Below are positions 56,815-64,000 of a DNA stretch of 64,000 bases, one piece after another. The number at the start of each line of letters is the position of its first letter. Position 1 is the first letter of the stretch. The DNA lies in contig JBCCCR010000008.1 in the NCBI GenBank assembly GCA_039033415.1, forward strand, positions 1 to 64,000, given 5' to 3'. The notes under the pieces were generated by a model. It did no database searches, had not been told where the DNA came from, and saw nothing but the letters and a program-made list of their open reading frames with translations. The translations under genes and the position numbers were made by a program. Origin of the DNA: Pseudomonadota bacterium (GTDB lineage Bacteria > Pseudomonadota > Gammaproteobacteria > Xanthomonadales > SZUA-38).

Positions 56815-57720
56815 ATGCAGGCCACCGCAGTCCAAACCGCCGCTCCCGGGCTGAAGCCCCTGGCCCTGCTTGAACTCCTAAAACCGATCACCTGGTTCCC
56901 ACCCATGTGGGCCTTCGGCTGCGGCCTGGTTTCGTCACGCGCGACGTTTGAAGGCCGCTGGTGGTTTGTGGTCGGTGGGATTGCACTCGCTGGCCCGCTG
57001 CTGTGCGGCACCAGCCAGGTGGTCAACGACTGGTTCGACCGCCACGTTGATGCGGTCAACGAGCCGAACCGACCGATTCCGTCCGGACGGGTGCCCGGGC
57101 GCATCGGGCTGTGGTTTGCCATCCTCTGGTCGGCGGTGTCCATCGCCGTTGCCGCCGCTCTGGGCGTGTGGGTGCTGGCCGCCAGCTCCTTGGGTCTGCT
57201 CCTTGCCTGGGCCTACAGCGCGCCGCCGGCCCGCCTCAAGCTCAACGGCTGGTGGGGCAATGGGGCGGCAGGTCTTTGTTATGAAGGTCTGCCGTGGTTT
57301 ACCGCGGCTGCGGCGCTGAGTGGGACGTTGCCGGGCTGGGAGATCATCTCGCTCGCGCTGCTTTACTCGGTTGGCGCGCACGGAATCATGACGCTCAACG
57401 ACTTTAAGGCCCTGAAAGGGGATCACCTGCTGGGCGTTCGATCGCTGCCGGTGCAGCTGGGCCCGGAGCGCGCGGCAAGGGTCGCGTGCTGGGTGATGAC
57501 GCTGCCGCAGCTGGCGGTAATCGGGCTGCTGGTTTACTGGCAGGCCGTTCCTTTTGCGGCGGCGGTTGGTCTTGGCGTGCTGCTGCAGCTCCTGGCCATG
57601 AAAAAAATGCTGCGGGACCCGGAAGGGCTCGCTCCCTGGTACAACGGCACGGGAGTGACGCTATACGTGCTCGGCATGCTCGTCAGCGCCTTTGCGCTTC
57701 GTCTGGAGGTGCTGGCATGA
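56815..57720 (+). CDS. bchG: Bacteriochlorophyll a synthase BchG
   Basis: From the ATG at 56815 the protein has 301 residues, about nine membrane helices and the prenyltransferase motif QVVNDWFDRHVDAVNEPNRPIPSGR. It esterifies bacteriochlorophyllide a with geranylgeraniol. The frame opens earlier (56776), but that part overlaps the promoter. No Shine-Dalgarno sequence precedes the ATG, so the message may be nearly leaderless. The stop overlaps the next gene (ATGA). Confidence 0.96.
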   Translation: MQATAVQTAAPGLKPLALLELLKPITWFPPMWAFGCGLVSSRATFEGRWWFVVGGIALAGPLLCGTSQVVNDWFDRHVDAVNEPNRPIPSGRVPGRIGLWFAILWSAVSIAVAAALGVWVLAASSLGLLLAWAYSAPPARLKLNGWWGNGAAGLCYEGLPWFTAAAALSGTLPGWEIISLALLYSVGAHGIMTLNDFKALKGDHLLGVRSLPVQLGPERAARVACWVMTLPQLAVIGLLVYWQAVPFAAAVGLGVLLQLLAMKKMLRDPEGLAPWYNGTGVTLYVLGMLVSAFALRLEVLA

Positions 57721-59051
57721 GCGCCGGCGGCCTGGGCTGGGTGGGCATCTTCCGGCTGGGGCTGGTGCAGGCTTCGCTGGGCGCCATTGTTGTGCTGACC
57801 ACCTCAACCCTGAACCGGGTCATGGTGGTCGAGCTGGCGCTGCCAGCCATCCTTCCGGGCCTGCTGGTTGCGATGCATTACGGCATCCAGATTCTGCGGC
57901 CTCGCTTCGGCCACGGCTCGGACCGGGGCGGGCGACGCACCCCGTGGATCATCGGCGGCATCGCCGTGCTGGGCCTCGGTGGGGTCCTGGCTGCCGCCGC
58001 CACCGCATTGATGACCGTTTCAACCGTGGCCGGCGTGGCCCTCTCAGCCGCTGCCTTCCTGCTGATCGGCGGCGGGGTTGGCGCCGCCGGCACATCGCTG
58101 CTGGTACTGCTGTCGGCTACCGTCAGCCCGGCGCGGCGAGCCGCGGCGGCCACCATCACCTGGGTCACGATGATCGCGGGCTTCATTATTACCACCGCGA
58201 TTGTCGGGCAGCTCCTCGACCCGTTCAGCTACGCGCGCCTGGTCGCGCTCACCGGCGCGGTCAGCGCGGTGGCCCTGCTGACGACCGCGCTGGCGGTCTG
58301 GGGCATCGAAGCCCGCTATGCCCGCCGGGTGGTTGAGCCGGAGGCCTCACCGGACAAAGCTGAGTTCATCACCGCCATGCGGGAGGTGTGGTCCGAGCCA
58401 CGCACCCGGCGCTTTTCGGTGTTTGTTTTCATGTCCATGCTGGCCTACAGCGCGCAGGATCTGCTGCTGGAGCCCTTCGCAGGCGCGGTGTTCGGGCTGA
58501 CGCCCGGCGAGTCCACGCAGCTCGGCAGCGTGCAGCATGGCGGCGTCATGCTCGGCATGCTGCTGGTGGCGCTGGTGGGCAGCGGTCTGGCCAAGGGACG
58601 CCACGACGTTCTGCGGCGCTGCACCGTCGCCGGCTGCGCCGGCTCCGCGCTGATGCTGGCGCTGGTCTGCGTGGCGGCGCTGAGCGGCCCACCCTGGCCG
58701 CTGCACGGGCTCGTGTTTTCCCTCGGGCTGGCCAACGGAGTGTTCGCCGTGGCCGCGATTGGGAGCATGATGACGTTGGTCAGCGAAGGCCATCGGCAGC
58801 GCGACGGCGTGCGGATGGGCCTGTGGGGCGCCGCCCAGGCCGTCGCCTTTGGGCTCGGCGGCATCATCGGTACCGCCGTGGTTGACCTGTCGCACTGGCA
58901 GGGTGTTTCCACCGCCAGCGCCTACGGCCTGGCGTTTGCCGTGCAGTCGGCCTTGTTTGTGATCGCCACAGCGCTGGCGGTCAGCCTCGGACGCCGTTCA
59001 GCGGCCGAGCGGTCAAAACCTTCTTTGGAGATCAGCGATGCAGCAGTATGA
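57717..59051 (+). CDS. PucC-family transporter (second copy, between bchG and bchP)
   Basis: From an ATG overlapping the bchG stop the protein has 444 residues and twelve helices, with TSTLNRVMVVELALPAILPG, RFGHGSDRGGRRTPWIIGG and SAQDLLLEPFAGAVFGLTPGES. It belongs to the same branch as LhaA and PucC (often named bch2 or ORF428 in this position). It likely acts in pigment handling for antenna assembly; exact role is unknown. The frame opens further upstream, inside bchG, and that part is not coding. bchP starts 14 bases before its stop. Confidence 0.9.
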   Translation: MSAGGLGWVGIFRLGLVQASLGAIVVLTTSTLNRVMVVELALPAILPGLLVAMHYGIQILRPRFGHGSDRGGRRTPWIIGGIAVLGLGGVLAAAATALMTVSTVAGVALSAAAFLLIGGGVGAAGTSLLVLLSATVSPARRAAAATITWVTMIAGFIITTAIVGQLLDPFSYARLVALTGAVSAVALLTTALAVWGIEARYARRVVEPEASPDKAEFITAMREVWSEPRTRRFSVFVFMSMLAYSAQDLLLEPFAGAVFGLTPGESTQLGSVQHGGVMLGMLLVALVGSGLAKGRHDVLRRCTVAGCAGSALMLALVCVAALSGPPWPLHGLVFSLGLANGVFAVAAIGSMMTLVSEGHRQRDGVRMGLWGAAQAVAFGLGGIIGTAVVDLSHWQGVSTASAYGLAFAVQSALFVIATALAVSLGRRSAAERSKPSLEISDAAV

Positions 59052-60222
59052 CGTAGTTGTAGTGGGCGGCGGCCCAACCGGCGCCACCGCGGCCAATGAC
59101 CTCGCTGCCATGGGTCATAAGGTCATGCTGCTGGACAAAGATGGTCGCATCAAACCCTGCGGCGGCGCTGTCCCTCCCAAGCTCGTGGAGGAGTTCGATA
59201 TCCCCCACAGCCAGCTGGAGGCCAAGGTGACAACCGCGCGCATGATCGCTCCGAGCCATACTGCGGTAGACATGGACATCGGCGGTTGGGTCGGCATGGT
59301 CAACCGCGGCACGTTCGATGAATGGCTGCGCAATCGTGCGGAAAAGACCGGCGCCACGCGCTGCACCGGCGACTACAAGGAGCTGCTGCGCGACGATCAG
59401 CCCGGCCCCATCGTTCGCTTCGTCGACAAAGCGGGCGAGGAACACCGGGTCCGCGCGAAGCTCGTGATCGGCGCTGATGGCGCCGCATCCCGGGTTGCCA
59501 AGGAACACATCCCCAACGCCAAAGAGCTGGCGAAGGTGTTTGCCTACCACGAGATCGTCAAATCGCCGAGTGAACCGCGCGAGGGTTTTGATCCTGAGCG
59601 TTGCGACGTTTACTACCAGGGTCGGGTGTCTCCGGATTTTTACGGCTGGGTGTTTCCCCACGGCGAGGAAACCAGCATAGGAATGGGGACGGCGGTCAAA
59701 GGCCACTCGCTCCGAGGCTCGGTTAAGATTCTGCGTGAAGGCTCAGGCCTCGAGGACGCCCCCACGGTCCGCACCGAAGGCGCGCCGATTCCTCTCAAGG
59801 CGCTGAAGCGCTGGGACAACGGTCGGGACGTGCTGGTGTCCGGCGACGCCGCCGGCGCCGTCGCGCCGGCATCGGGCGAGGGCATTTACTACGCCATGCT
59901 CAGCGGCCGCCTGGCCGCTGACGCCTGTGCCCAGGTTCTGCGTACCGGCAAGGTTGCGGCGCTAAAGACCGCACGCAAACGCTTTATGCGGCTTCACGGC
60001 CGGATTTTCTGGGTGCTCGGGATCATGCAGAAGTTCTGGTACAACAGCGAGAAGCGTCGTGAGCGTTTTGTCAGCATTTGTCGCGACCCGGACGTACAGC
60101 GTCTGACCTGGGAAGCCTATATGAACAAGCGTTTGGTCCGCGCCAAGCCGGTTGCCCACGTGCGTATCTTCTTCAAAGATCTGGCGCACCTCTTGGGAAT
60201 CGCGCGCACCGATCCGCACTGA
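59038..60222 (+). CDS. bchP: Geranylgeranyl reductase BchP
   Basis: The 394-residue flavoprotein has a Rossmann motif VVVGGGPTGATAANDLAAMGHKVMLLDKDG, IKPCGGAVPPKLVEEFDI and the second dinucleotide motif in VLVSGDAAGAVAPASGEGIYYAMLSG. It reduces geranylgeranylated bacteriochlorophyll stepwise to the phytylated form. GGAG lies 7 bases before the ATG, inside the end of the transporter gene, so the two are coupled. Confidence 0.96.
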   Translation: MQQYDVVVVGGGPTGATAANDLAAMGHKVMLLDKDGRIKPCGGAVPPKLVEEFDIPHSQLEAKVTTARMIAPSHTAVDMDIGGWVGMVNRGTFDEWLRNRAEKTGATRCTGDYKELLRDDQPGPIVRFVDKAGEEHRVRAKLVIGADGAASRVAKEHIPNAKELAKVFAYHEIVKSPSEPREGFDPERCDVYYQGRVSPDFYGWVFPHGEETSIGMGTAVKGHSLRGSVKILREGSGLEDAPTVRTEGAPIPLKALKRWDNGRDVLVSGDAAGAVAPASGEGIYYAMLSGRLAADACAQVLRTGKVAALKTARKRFMRLHGRIFWVLGIMQKFWYNSEKRRERFVSICRDPDVQRLTWEAYMNKRLVRAKPVAHVRIFFKDLAHLLGIARTDPH

Positions 60223-60267
60223 TTTTCCCGCGGGCAGCATGACCGGTCTCATTCCGTCCCGCCGACT

Positions 60268-60753
60268 ATGAGGGTAATTCCCTCGCGCCGCTGGCCGGCC
60301 ATCATCGTAGCCGTTGCCTGTGCGGTGAGCGTATCGGCGCTCGGCGGCTCGCTGACCGATCTCGGGCCCTGGTACCAGAACCTCACGCAACCCGACATCA
60401 AACCCCCGGACTGGGTCTTCGGTCCGGTCTGGACCACCATCTTTACCCTGACAGCCACCGCCGGCGTGCTGGCCTGGTGGGCGAGCGAGCAGCGTCGCGG
60501 TGTGTTGATCGGCGCGCTGGCCTTTAACGCGGGCATGAACGTGCTGTGGTCGCTGCTGTTTTTTCACCTCAAGCGGCCGGACTGGGCCCTGCTGCAGGTT
60601 CCCATGCTGTGGGCGTCGATTTTGGTGCTTGCGGTGGTGTGCGGCCGCCGTCGCAGGGTGGCCGGCTGGCTGCTGCTCCCCTACCTCGCCTGGGTATCGT
60701 TAGCGGCGATCGTCAACTACGGCGTCGTCAGGCTGAACGGTCCTTTCAGCTGA
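60268..60753 (+). CDS. tspO: TspO/MBR family tryptophan-rich sensory protein
   Basis: The 161-residue protein has five helices and TspO marks: WYQNLTQPDIKPPDWVFGPVWTT, NAGMNVLWSLLFFHLKRPDWAL and YLAWVSLAAIVNYGVVRLN. TspO proteins bind porphyrins; in Rhodobacter sphaeroides TspO lowers photosynthesis gene expression in the presence of oxygen. Here it closes the bchG-bchP arm, 45 bases after bchP. It ends overlapping the convergent hydrolase by 8 bases. Confidence 0.93.
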   Translation: MRVIPSRRWPAIIVAVACAVSVSALGGSLTDLGPWYQNLTQPDIKPPDWVFGPVWTTIFTLTATAGVLAWWASEQRRGVLIGALAFNAGMNVLWSLLFFHLKRPDWALLQVPMLWASILVLAVVCGRRRRVAGWLLLPYLAWVSLAAIVNYGVVRLNGPFS

Positions 60754-61645
60754 GGTTCGCCTCTTCGGCGATCGATCCCCTGGCTTCCAAACCGGCGTAA
60801 AACGCCAGGATATGTTCAGCGCAGATCTGTGGATGTTCCATATGAAGATGATGGCCGCCTGGCGCCGTGATCACCGTCTCCTGCGGGCAGATGCCCTCCC
60901 GCTTTTTCAGGAGCTGGACCATCTGGGGGTAGCGATGCTGCTCCGCCAGCAGGACCAGCACCGGGCACTCGATCGCCGCCAGGATTTCCCGGACCTGCGC
61001 CTCCGTGTAGCGCTGCAGTGAGGACCACTTAAGGCGCCGGTCCCCCAGCCAAGTGTAGCCTCGGTCGGTCTCGACGATGCCTCGTTCTCCAAGGACGCGG
61101 CAAAGCGCGAGTGGAAAGTGTTCATTTTCCCGGGCGGCCAGCGCTTCATCATAGGTGGCGAAGTAGCGCTGCTTCAGCCCTCCGCTACGGTCGAGGACCC
61201 CCTTGCGCAGCTGCTGCACCACGTGGTTTTCCGGTCCGCTGATCGGGCCGAGCATGTCGATGCTCACAAACGAGGCGAAACGCTCGGGGAATGTTGCCGC
61301 CAGCAGGGCGCCGAGACCTCCACCCATGGAGTGCCCAATCAGGTGGCAGCGGTCCCAGCCAAGAACCGTCAGCGTCTGGAACACGAGCGGCACATTGTCG
61401 ATGTAGTGGAACCAGTGACCTTTGTCGCCCATCTCCGTCAGCCCATGGCCAGGAAGATCCAACGCGACGACCCGACAGCCAGCCAGGTGCGGCGCCAGCG
61501 GCGCAAAGCTGTCGGCGTGATCCATCCAGCCGTGGAGCGCAAGCACGGGCGACCCCTCGGGCGGCCCGTACTCTCGAGCCGTCAGGTCGAAACCGCCTAC
61601 CTGAAGGCTCAGGTTGCGGGGCGTTGCCTCACTGGGCTCTGTCAT
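60746..61645 (-). CDS. Alpha/beta hydrolase
   Basis: The 299-residue hydrolase has VLALHGWMDHADSFAPLAPHL, the nucleophile elbow LIGHSMGGGLGALLA and a late GGHHLHMEHP with the catalytic histidine. Substrate is unknown. Its start overlaps the end of the AttH-like gene by 17 bases, so it belongs to that operon and not to the photosynthesis cluster. Its family could include serine-hydrolase lipases or haloalkane dehalogenase-like enzymes. Confidence 0.88.
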   Translation of the reverse strand: MTEPSEATPRNLSLQVGGFDLTAREYGPPEGSPVLALHGWMDHADSFAPLAPHLAGCRVVALDLPGHGLTEMGDKGHWFHYIDNVPLVFQTLTVLGWDRCHLIGHSMGGGLGALLAATFPERFASFVSIDMLGPISGPENHVVQQLRKGVLDRSGGLKQRYFATYDEALAARENEHFPLALCRVLGERGIVETDRGYTWLGDRRLKWSSLQRYTEAQVREILAAIECPVLVLLAEQHRYPQMVQLLKKREGICPQETVITAPGGHHLHMEHPQICAEHILAFYAGLEARGSIAEEANLS

Positions 61646-62765
61646 AACCGGTCATCTCCAGATAGCCGTTGGCGCTGAGCTCCTCTGTGCCCCAGCGGCC
61701 GTTGGCGCGCACTGCACCCTCCCAATACCGGAAGGTCTGATTCAATTCCTGATCGTCGAGCATCGCTTCCACCGTCAGCGCGAGCTGCTGGCCCGGTAGC
61801 TCCAGCCGCCAGCGGAGCGGATAACGGGCGTCGCTGTGGGGGCTGCGCCAGTAGCCGCCCGGGCTGAGCACAAAATCTTTAGCGGTCAGCTGCAGACGCT
61901 GGTCTCCATCAACCAGCGAGCCGGCCGCATACCCATCTGCCCGGCCCTCGGCGTCGCGGAGCTGAAACAGCATCAGGTAACGTCCGGCTCCCAGCTGGAG
62001 ACTGAACCAGTCCCAGCCAGTCTGATTCTTGGACAGCACGCTCGTGCTCCACTCCCGGTCGAGCCAGCTGCTGCCGCGCACCGGCAGCCGCTCACCCGCC
62101 AGCGTCAGCGTGCCGCTGCTCGCCAGCTCAGGAATCGAGTAATAGTAGCTGGCGTTGCCAGGCCCCGCACCCTTGATGCTCAGGCCGTTGTCCCCGTGCG
62201 GGATCACCGGACTGACCGGCGTCAGGTTCAGCTCCAGAGCCACCTCCTCACCGGTCGCCCGAAGCACAATTCCGTCATCGCGCCAGTGCGCGGACCAGTC
62301 ATCCAGGTCGACGGAGAGCCGACCGGTCGCCGCCGCGGCCAGCCCCGCGGCACCCCGGCTCAGACGCTGGTCGTGGAAAAAGCGGCCGCCGTCGAGGTCG
62401 CTCACCGCGAAGTGAGCCAGGTACAGCTGTCCCGTCGACCATCCGACAGGGTTTGACGCCGGGCTGTCGGGCTTGAGCGCCTGCCGGAAAAACGTGAGCT
62501 GATAGCCGAAGCGTCTCGGCGGCGCGCTGGCGGCCGCGTCCCCGGCCAGCGCCAAATGACCGGTGAAATACCACCACTCGGTTTGGTACTCGGGATGGGC
62601 ACCGTGATCTGCAGGAAATTCAAAGGCACGCGGAGCCACCGCCCGACGGAAACCCGGGTCAGCCTCGCCGCCGAGCGTCTGCTGCAGATCGGTGACCGGT
62701 GGTGGCTCAGCACCACAGCCCAGCAGCAGTACCACCGCCAGGCCAAGCAAGCCGCGCATCGTCAC
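61629..62765 (-). CDS. AttH/CrtC-like lipocalin-domain lipoprotein
   Basis: The 378-residue protein has a lipobox (LLGC, Cys16) and two lipocalin-like domains. The first starts PEYQTEWWYFTGHL and contains GYQLTFFRQALKP; later come GSSWLDREWSTSVLSKNQTGWDWFSLQL and YPLRWRLELPGQQLALTVEAML. This is the AttH family, distantly related to CrtC. Such proteins are usually encoded with FtsX-type ABC permeases, as here. The role is unknown; export of a hydrophobic compound is one inference. Overlaps the permease by 4 bases. Confidence 0.88.
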   Translation of the reverse strand: MTMRGLLGLAVVLLLGCGAEPPPVTDLQQTLGGEADPGFRRAVAPRAFEFPADHGAHPEYQTEWWYFTGHLALAGDAAASAPPRRFGYQLTFFRQALKPDSPASNPVGWSTGQLYLAHFAVSDLDGGRFFHDQRLSRGAAGLAAAATGRLSVDLDDWSAHWRDDGIVLRATGEEVALELNLTPVSPVIPHGDNGLSIKGAGPGNASYYYSIPELASSGTLTLAGERLPVRGSSWLDREWSTSVLSKNQTGWDWFSLQLGAGRYLMLFQLRDAEGRADGYAAGSLVDGDQRLQLTAKDFVLSPGGYWRSPHSDARYPLRWRLELPGQQLALTVEAMLDDQELNQTFRYWEGAVRANGRWGTEELSANGYLEMTGYDRAQ

Positions 62766-64000
62766 GACCGCGGCACCGCTGGGCGGTTAAAGCTCAGGGC
62801 AGGCGGCAGCGCCGCCAGCACCGCGGCAACCAGCGCCAGCCCACCGCCCAGCGCAAACGTGGTCCATTGCCAGTCGACATAGAGCGTCCAGCCAAAGGCT
62901 CGAGTATTGACGACGCCGGTCAGCAGCCAGGCCAGCGCAGCGCCGAGCGGCGCGGCCAGCAGCGCGGCCGTGAGTCCGAGCCCAGCCGATTCCAGCAGCA
63001 GCAGGGTGCCGATCTGCCGCCGCGTGAGTCCCAGGCAATGCAGCAGGCTCGACTCGCGGCGACGCTCCAGCTGCAGCGCAAGGATGGCGCTCAGGACGCC
63101 GACAAAGGCAACGATCGCGGCGAGCCATTTCAGCCCTCGGGTCAGCTGAAACGTCTGGTCAAAGACTTCCAGCGAGCGCCGCCGGATTTCCCCCGTTTCC
63201 CCCAGCTCAAGATCAGCAAACGCCGGACTATCTGACTGCGCCAGAGTTTCCCGCAGCCGAACAAACCCGGCCTCAGCCTGACCTGGTTCGAAGTACACCG
63301 CCGCCGAGGTGACGTCGAGGTCCGACCAGATCTGCTGATATTGATCCAGATGAATAATCGCCCGGCCTCCGTCGGCCCGGTAATCCTTGAACACCGCGCC
63401 AACCTTAAGCCGTACTGGCCCCGTGGGCCCCGGCACGCTGATCCGATCGGCCGGTTGCAGCGACAGCCGTCGGGCGAGCGTCTCGCTGATGAGCGCCACA
63501 GGCTCGCGATGCCACCGACGCCAATCATTGCCGGACCAGGGTGTCATGAATTCGTACGAATCCCGCCCCTCGGCGGTCAGGTCCTGAGCCGACAGCCGGC
63601 TGACGCCCGCCTCCTCGGGCCAGCTGCGGCTGACGTAGCGCGCGACCTCCCGCACACCGTCACTCGAACGCACCCGGCGGAGAACCTCAGGGCTGATCGA
63701 CGCGTTTTCAGCGCCGTTGCGGAGGTACGCATCCGCGCTCAGGCTCACGTTAAGCCAGCCCACCACGCTGCCGCGAAAACTCGAGATCATGTGGTCGACA
63801 CCAATGACGGTGGCCACCGCCAGGATCAGCGCCGCCAGCGCGGCACCGGTCCGGCTTAACGTCTGGGGCAGGCGGGCTCGGGCAAAGCCGGCGAGAGGTC
63901 GGCCGGCCACCCCAACGGGCAGGGAACCCAGCAGCCTGACCGCCAGCGGGATAGCGATGGCGATCCAGCCGACGGCGACCAGAAAAACCGCGGCCAGAGC
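62762..64000 (-). CDS. ABC transporter permease, FtsX-like, partial (C-terminal part)
   Basis: The frame is open to the window edge, so only the C-terminal 412 residues are present. It contains a central hydrophobic stretch (about residues 1-60), a periplasmic domain and a last set of three helices with GLKWLAAIVAFVGVLSAILALQLERRRESSLLHCLGLTRRQIGTLLLLESAGLGL, an FtsX-domain pattern. It likely partners an ATPase outside the window and the AttH-like lipoprotein that follows. Confidence 0.88.
   Translation of the reverse strand, partial: ALAAVFLVAVGWIAIAIPLAVRLLGSLPVGVAGRPLAGFARARLPQTLSRTGAALAALILAVATVIGVDHMISSFRGSVVGWLNVSLSADAYLRNGAENASISPEVLRRVRSSDGVREVARYVSRSWPEEAGVSRLSAQDLTAEGRDSYEFMTPWSGNDWRRWHREPVALISETLARRLSLQPADRISVPGPTGPVRLKVGAVFKDYRADGGRAIIHLDQYQQIWSDLDVTSAAVYFEPGQAEAGFVRLRETLAQSDSPAFADLELGETGEIRRRSLEVFDQTFQLTRGLKWLAAIVAFVGVLSAILALQLERRRESSLLHCLGLTRRQIGTLLLLESAGLGLTAALLAAPLGAALAWLLTGVVNTRAFGWTLYVDWQWTTFALGGGLALVAAVLAALPPALSFNRPAVPRS

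Noticed and set aside
61629-62765. AttH-like gene as a second crtC
   Set aside because: Similarity is only at the fold level; it has a lipobox and an ABC permease partner, while the true crtC is at 38032.

Overview
The window is a block of gammaproteobacterial chromosome (high GC, coding-dense, with RdgC, TtcA, PlsB, DUF1820 and GspAB) that carries a photosynthesis gene cluster of about 33 kb (27990-60760). It looks like an aerobic anoxygenic phototroph. The only ring cyclase is the O2-dependent AcsF, no bchE is seen, and an aa3-type cytochrome c oxidase operon lies in the same window. The lineage cannot be fixed from sequence alone. The secreted protein at 22800-23786 has a C-terminal domain that I associate with Xanthomonadales/Wenzhouxiangella-like genomes, and the cluster architecture also resembles that of marine NOR5/OM60-type phototrophs.

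Layout. 1-6770 (mostly minus): cytochrome c oxidase operon, DUF2244 - ctaC - ctaD - small assembly protein - ctaG - ctaE, then SURF1 - a Sco-like protein - ctaA (cut by the window edge), with a DUF2909 gene on plus. 7093-13967 (plus): putA, gspA, gspB, a rhomboid protease and DUF1820. 13980-26000: housekeeping genes (S41 protease, pyrF, Ca/Na antiporter, DUF4252, plsB, ydcH, a lipoprotein, ttcA, a secreted protein, rdgC), with an AT-rich intergenic region at 17270-17710 that contains a small-RNA candidate. 24872-27980: a lipid-anchored azurin with a LEA-like stalk, a vanadium-haloperoxidase-type lipoprotein, and a divergent HxlR regulator.

Photosynthesis cluster. The minus-strand superoperon crtE-crtF-bchC-bchX-bchY-bchZ-pufQ-pufB-pufA-pufL-pufM (37941 to 28095) supplies carotenoid steps, chlorophyllide a reductase, the LH1 antenna and the reaction centre core. 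crtC lies on plus at 38032. A second long minus array, bchF-bchN-bchB-bchL-bchM-lhaA-puhA-puhB-puhC-acsF-puhE-bchI-bchD-bchO-crtB-orf50 (54214 to 38962), makes bacteriochlorophyllide and assembles the complexes. The plus-strand arm carries aerR/ppaA, ppsR, bchG, a second PucC-type transporter, bchP and tspO. Most neighbours overlap by 1-4 bases. bchH, crtI, crtD, crtA and pufC are not in the window and must be encoded elsewhere if the pathway is complete.

Control. Each cluster control point (crtE/crtC, bchC, bchF/aerR, bchG) carries exact or near copies of the PpsR/CrtJ palindrome TGT-N12-ACA overlapping TTGACA-type -35 boxes, next to the genes for PpsR and its B12-binding antirepressor. A long hairpin follows pufA. 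The right end (60746-64000) has an alpha/beta hydrolase, an AttH/CrtC-like lipoprotein and an ABC permease that runs off the window.
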